DNA from: Saprospira grandis DSM 2844
GTDB taxonomy: Bacteria > Bacteroidota > Bacteroidia > Chitinophagales > Saprospiraceae
Direction: 5' to 3'
Length of the DNA stretch: 38,759 nucleotides
NCBI GenBank assembly: GCA_945888475.1
Contig: CAMDAB010000019.1
Location: 1-38,759, forward strand
This document shows, piece by piece, positions 37,201 through 38,759 of this stretch (the stretch's first letter is position 1; every line of letters begins with the position of its first letter). Made by a program: the position numbers and the translations under genes. The notes under the pieces are model-generated. The model searched no databases and was not told the DNA's origin. It saw nothing but the letters and a program-made list of their open reading frames with translations.

Positions 37201-38759
37201 TGTCCCCAGGTTGACACCATATCACAATTTGTGGAAGCCAGAGGAGTCTTTCTCGATGAAGTGAAGTTTAATCCAATTTCAGTTTCACAGGATCGTGAAC
37301 TGCTAAGCAATCTGGTTTTCCGCGTAACACCATATCAGTCGCAGCCTAGCTGGATTCGCCAGAATTACAATAATGGCGATATCAGCTTTAGTGGCAATTT
37401 TACCTTCCCTGCAGGTAATCCGGTCGACTTCCTGCCCAAAAATGCCGGAGTCGGCAAACACGCCATGACTTACCGCATTTCAAATGGAAGCTGCACAAAT
37501 CAGATTACCGACTCTATTCAGGTAATTCCTGCGCCAAGCCCTATTGGTATTCCCGATTCTATGTGCCGTAATCAGACCTTTACAGATTTTTATCGCCATA
37601 CGCTTTACAGTCAACGGGATTCTTCTTACAGCATTGCGCTTGGTATAAATTACAGGGACACTACAAATATTATCAGCGTTTATACAACTAGAGGACCAAA
37701 TGCGGGCCTGACAGTTTTCCCTTCAAGTTTAAATTTGGAGCGCTATAATTACAATCCTGCACCGGTTCCTGCGAATACCGATACGCTCAAGATGGAGTAT
37801 TGGTACAAAAAAATAGAGCGAATCAATGGCGTTCCGGTTGATACCATTATGTATATAGTAGGTTCCATAGTTACACCTATTTACATTGAGAATCCTTTCA
37901 CAGTAGAAATTATCGATACCATTGTAAACAGCCAATACTGCGAAGAAGATGAACTTTATCTGCTTGCAGGATCTTGCCCAAATCCCCCTTGCAGAGGAAT
38001 CTTCACCTTACAGGGTGGTACAGGCGCATATGCAGCAGGGGCAATCTTGCTGAATAATATTCTGAATCCTTATGATGTACATAGTCCCGAAAACAGTACA
38101 ACCGTCTATAATCTTACCTATACGGTTACTGGAGCAGTTTGTCAGAATTCCGATACCAAACAGATTACCATACCTGAGCCTATAAGTCCGGACTTTAGCA
38201 CAGTCAGTGGTAAACGCATTTTCTGTAAGTCAGATCCGACAGAGAATATTGTCATAAGCGCCACAGGAAATTTCAGCGGACAATGGTTGATCAATGGAAT
38301 TACACAACAACCCTCCTACACCTTTAGTCCCCTAGTGTTGAATCCTGGCAACCAGGTTGTCACTAACATCATTACGGATACTATCTTTGGTTGTGTTTAT
38401 ACCGCTACCGATATTTATCTTGTTAATCCATTACCAACAATTACGGTAAATCCGCTTTTAAATGCAGAGTATTGTACCAACGACAGTATTGTCAATTTGG
38501 TGGTAACGCCCGATCCTGTTTGTCCCGTCTTTGTTCCACAGAGTTTACTTTTTGAAGGTTTTGAATCTTTAACTTTCCCATGGAACAGAGAGAGTACCGG
38601 AGCAGGTAACCCCTGGATAAGAAGTACTTCTCTGCCTTTTTCGGGTGTGTCTTCAGCTATGGTAACTACTTCGAATGATGTTCAGAATGCATGGATGTTT
38701 TCACCGAATATAAATATGGTGACCGGGCAAAGTTATAGGATTACTGTTTTTGCATCAGC
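31234..38759 (+). CDS. second giant Ig-like repeat surface protein, partial (open at right edge)
   Basis: The frame is open from here to the window end, at least 2508 residues, with no stop found on codon-by-codon reading. The start at 31234 gives the signal peptide MKTFNLQILLVLFFVGVGELWGQ; the in-frame ATG at 31213 would add seven residues and lies almost on a weak TATATTTC box (31201-31208). Residues about 60-170 are a leader domain. About 170-1690 are Ig-like repeats with the same CxxC-x-(Y/F)-x-W core as the preceding gene (CTNC, CQNC, CIGC, CSGC, CPNC, CNSC, CLGC, CVDC). About 1690-2430 carry PxGGxF-type and other repeats, and a jellyroll domain begins near 2437 (LFEGFESLTFPWNRES). It is a tandem paralogue of the upstream giant gene. 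A C-terminal T9SS tail is expected beyond the edge but not seen. Confidence 0.88.
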   Translation, partial: MKTFNLQILLVLFFVGVGELWGQTCGTTGIQLIRLDNSASVVSVTTPSATANVCKGELNRYRLVISGITSDQTVTYTYNSAIIIQSGTSCTSGSGCTQSAFEFYVSPSISANEPIEALVTGPTCTSSTFTLTINAGRVMPSASVQNTSNNTHQPPTQGPANGVSTSSNSIGCENTTVNLSVASSCTNCSSFVWSSGQTTNPYAASLSSSNHVVTLTATSIDGCKIQDVHTVNVKSKPTLSAITVSNVCVGNPAVSSVTATNFSSINASGATVSYSWSISGPSSQSVTNSTNLSNNSWPTSSIMTQGAYLMSVSATAVYTQSSNNISCISSASTSNFTVNPNPSITVTVSSSATVCSGQSVTLTASGGVSYLWSTGATTAAITTSPLTSTVFSVTGTNANSCTGTASQNITVNPVVTLTPKISLSGQTATLPSACVGNIIDVTFTNDFSSQTAPNLNNPSKWSWGTSPGASGSTTTSITNFTLSSAGSFTWSGTYTNNNNCISSFSTSLNVNSNPVVSITGPSTQQCSGTTVTLTATNGSVAWGSSNISTWELDNVAITGTTSTNPYTTTLTNNTGGTISSVFSVLVQDVNGCKTEGTKSISISPSFSADLDASSSACQNTNVTIEPTVNGGLAPFTYIWSSPSGATCSGSSCGYQNIPVGTYNFSVTISDASSSGCSQVVSQVLTVADCGNVTIQSNIPTSSNDHVCLGDFVVLTAQCTGCTQSPLIYSWSSGSTLPSLSFPITSSLPDNIVLAVTVGYYKDLGGNSVYEQIGNAEISITVSKPSLESVKDTSVCEGSPFDLMASCPGCATNLTYDWSQLSSLNSGQLVGQTQTTPITLFSIPSLDTTKNFFIKVTDAYGCESSKTMRVTYKPLPSTFIDQGATARYCPTSSVALTTTTANCQNCTYSWSTSQVSPNISVNQDNVYRVTTTNNGCSEVDAVTVTKYSLPVPIIETASGTDLSNQASPNNVVYICGNPTTLQIDPTSCIGCGFNWNTGATTPSITVSGNGGYFVQAVDANGCIGYSGPVFAISSAIGQNSVASASPANICNSSPAVLNIDPCSGCTYAWYSTASPTTILGNDRTFSTTVSGNYFARTRNFNGCVYNSNIVNISAISVTRPSFTLSADTICNATGTIPASTSLLTTNSGVGFSYQWYKDGLAVSAATDSSFMTNLSGIYYVGVTYPNGCTEYSLPDTIVSVNFTPIINTPSSTVICGDESINLLTSALPGYTYQWYYNGNLISAAQNSSYSANLQGSYVVMVTNNFGCSRATSSVSLTRSSNVQNVDAYPNFTEICPGETANLQVTLCPNCFYQWFDASTGSNLTASLTTNYQFPVTSSGRYYARTNDGSCLSNSDTIQVVSLPVITPSINTNANIVCNGVTPRIFTQSCNSCTYTWKRNGSIIFGALNDTFLIVSDVSDAGVYALEITYPNGCTGISNSITITDGSYPLNISVADNIICNSDNELISSVASLPAVCNLGCSYQWLRNNIAISGSNFPNFTANSGGNYKLVMRDSRGCSEESNVIPLTAIDLIPSITSTSTAICGNDAIRLSYPDSASCLGCFYEWQKGGSAAVFGTNTNPFYLTDAGANAVGVYSLEVTQSGCTALSNLISLNQISGLSIPVASTDQNICNGDTTTIYRVGGGCVDCQFQWLLSGVPILSATTPSLTVSNPGNYSLQMTIGTNGCRDTSTVISLLPVQSPIDSLNLEFVSYSPLTSTGPSLNLQNAVFPSTTALASVNDTFYSQPFNAAFAANSGLSGPRNDTLNPGDAGPGFHRIYYQFDTLGCSFVYDDILLVFGEPSVSITNENNNAPQFEACVADTIQLSVFNMPFQIANVYLFNENNTYFSVPINSSNLTPTIYGGATVYNGTIRLGIPDNAYSSFMLVTSAGNIDSFVTPFLLIHNTNLDISGLPGVVCSANPPLALTGTPAGGFFTAQYFSGGTLAQGAAVTGAFTGNNFNTGAMTRASYGNDMMQTVRVVYNYSNSFTNGIGCPQVDTISQFVEARGVFLDEVKFNPISVSQDRELLSNLVFRVTPYQSQPSWIRQNYNNGDISFSGNFTFPAGNPVDFLPKNAGVGKHAMTYRISNGSCTNQITDSIQVIPAPSPIGIPDSMCRNQTFTDFYRHTLYSQRDSSYSIALGINYRDTTNIISVYTTRGPNAGLTVFPSSLNLERYNYNPAPVPANTDTLKMEYWYKKIERINGVPVDTIMYIVGSIVTPIYIENPFTVEIIDTIVNSQYCEEDELYLLAGSCPNPPCRGIFTLQGGTGAYAAGAILLNNILNPYDVHSPENSTTVYNLTYTVTGAVCQNSDTKQITIPEPISPDFSTVSGKRIFCKSDPTENIVISATGNFSGQWLINGITQQPSYTFSPLVLNPGNQVVTNIITDTIFGCVYTATDIYLVNPLPTITVNPLLNAEYCTNDSIVNLVVTPDPVCPVFVPQSLLFEGFESLTFPWNRESTGAGNPWIRSTSLPFSGVSSAMVTTSNDVQNAWMFSPNINMVTGQSYRITVFAS

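Overview
The window looks like a chromosomal segment of a Bacteroidota bacterium. Several proteins end in type IX secretion (T9SS) type A sorting domains (a YPNP-type strand about 80 residues from the end, then a GIYF/GIYI strand). Signal peptides end in AQ or SQ, several genes are preceded by a TAnnTTTG box (the Bacteroidota -7 promoter element), and Shine-Dalgarno sites are absent. No genus can be assigned from sequence alone. No rRNA, tRNA, CRISPR array, transposase or phage module was recognised.

Layout. 531-4165: two-gene operon for the permeases of a peptide/nickel-type ABC importer, both with unusual insertions. 4166-4788: repeat-rich spacer with a strongly structured element. 4789-5829: secreted LamG-like T9SS protein. 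5961-7442 (minus): glycerol kinase, glpK. 7963-10416: secreted M1-family metallopeptidase with a T9SS tail. 13488-10808 (minus): three-gene surface-protein operon (small T9SS-tail protein, collagen-like protein, small secreted protein). 14204-13767 (minus): lipoprotein. 14362-15489: possible DNA-binding protein. 15679-16944: AAA/DUF4143 ATPase with an array of 23-bp repeats on each side. 18794-17220 (minus): second collagen-like protein, sharing a 128-bp identical stretch with the first. 19328-20320: second LamG-like T9SS protein. 20489-31093: giant 3534-residue T9SS protein. 31234 to the right edge: a second giant protein, at least 2508 residues, open at the window end.

Theme. Most of the coding length is for cell-surface or secreted proteins: two LamG proteins, two collagen-like proteins and two giant repeat proteins, together with a secreted peptidase and peptide-type transporter permeases. 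Adhesion, surface interaction and protein degradation with peptide uptake would fit, but that is inference. The paralogues are nested: LamG, collagen-like, collagen-like, LamG.

The most unusual material is non-coding or repetitive. It comprises the two 23-bp arrays bracketing the ATPase, a 31-bp-period array, a family of interspersed palindromes and TCTCGT/ACGAGA hairpins, a 36-bp inverted intergenic repeat whose two copies differ by insertion of a CCGATAGCTATCGG palindrome, a multi-stem element at 4620-4755, and a four-cysteine Ig-like repeat used throughout both giant proteins.
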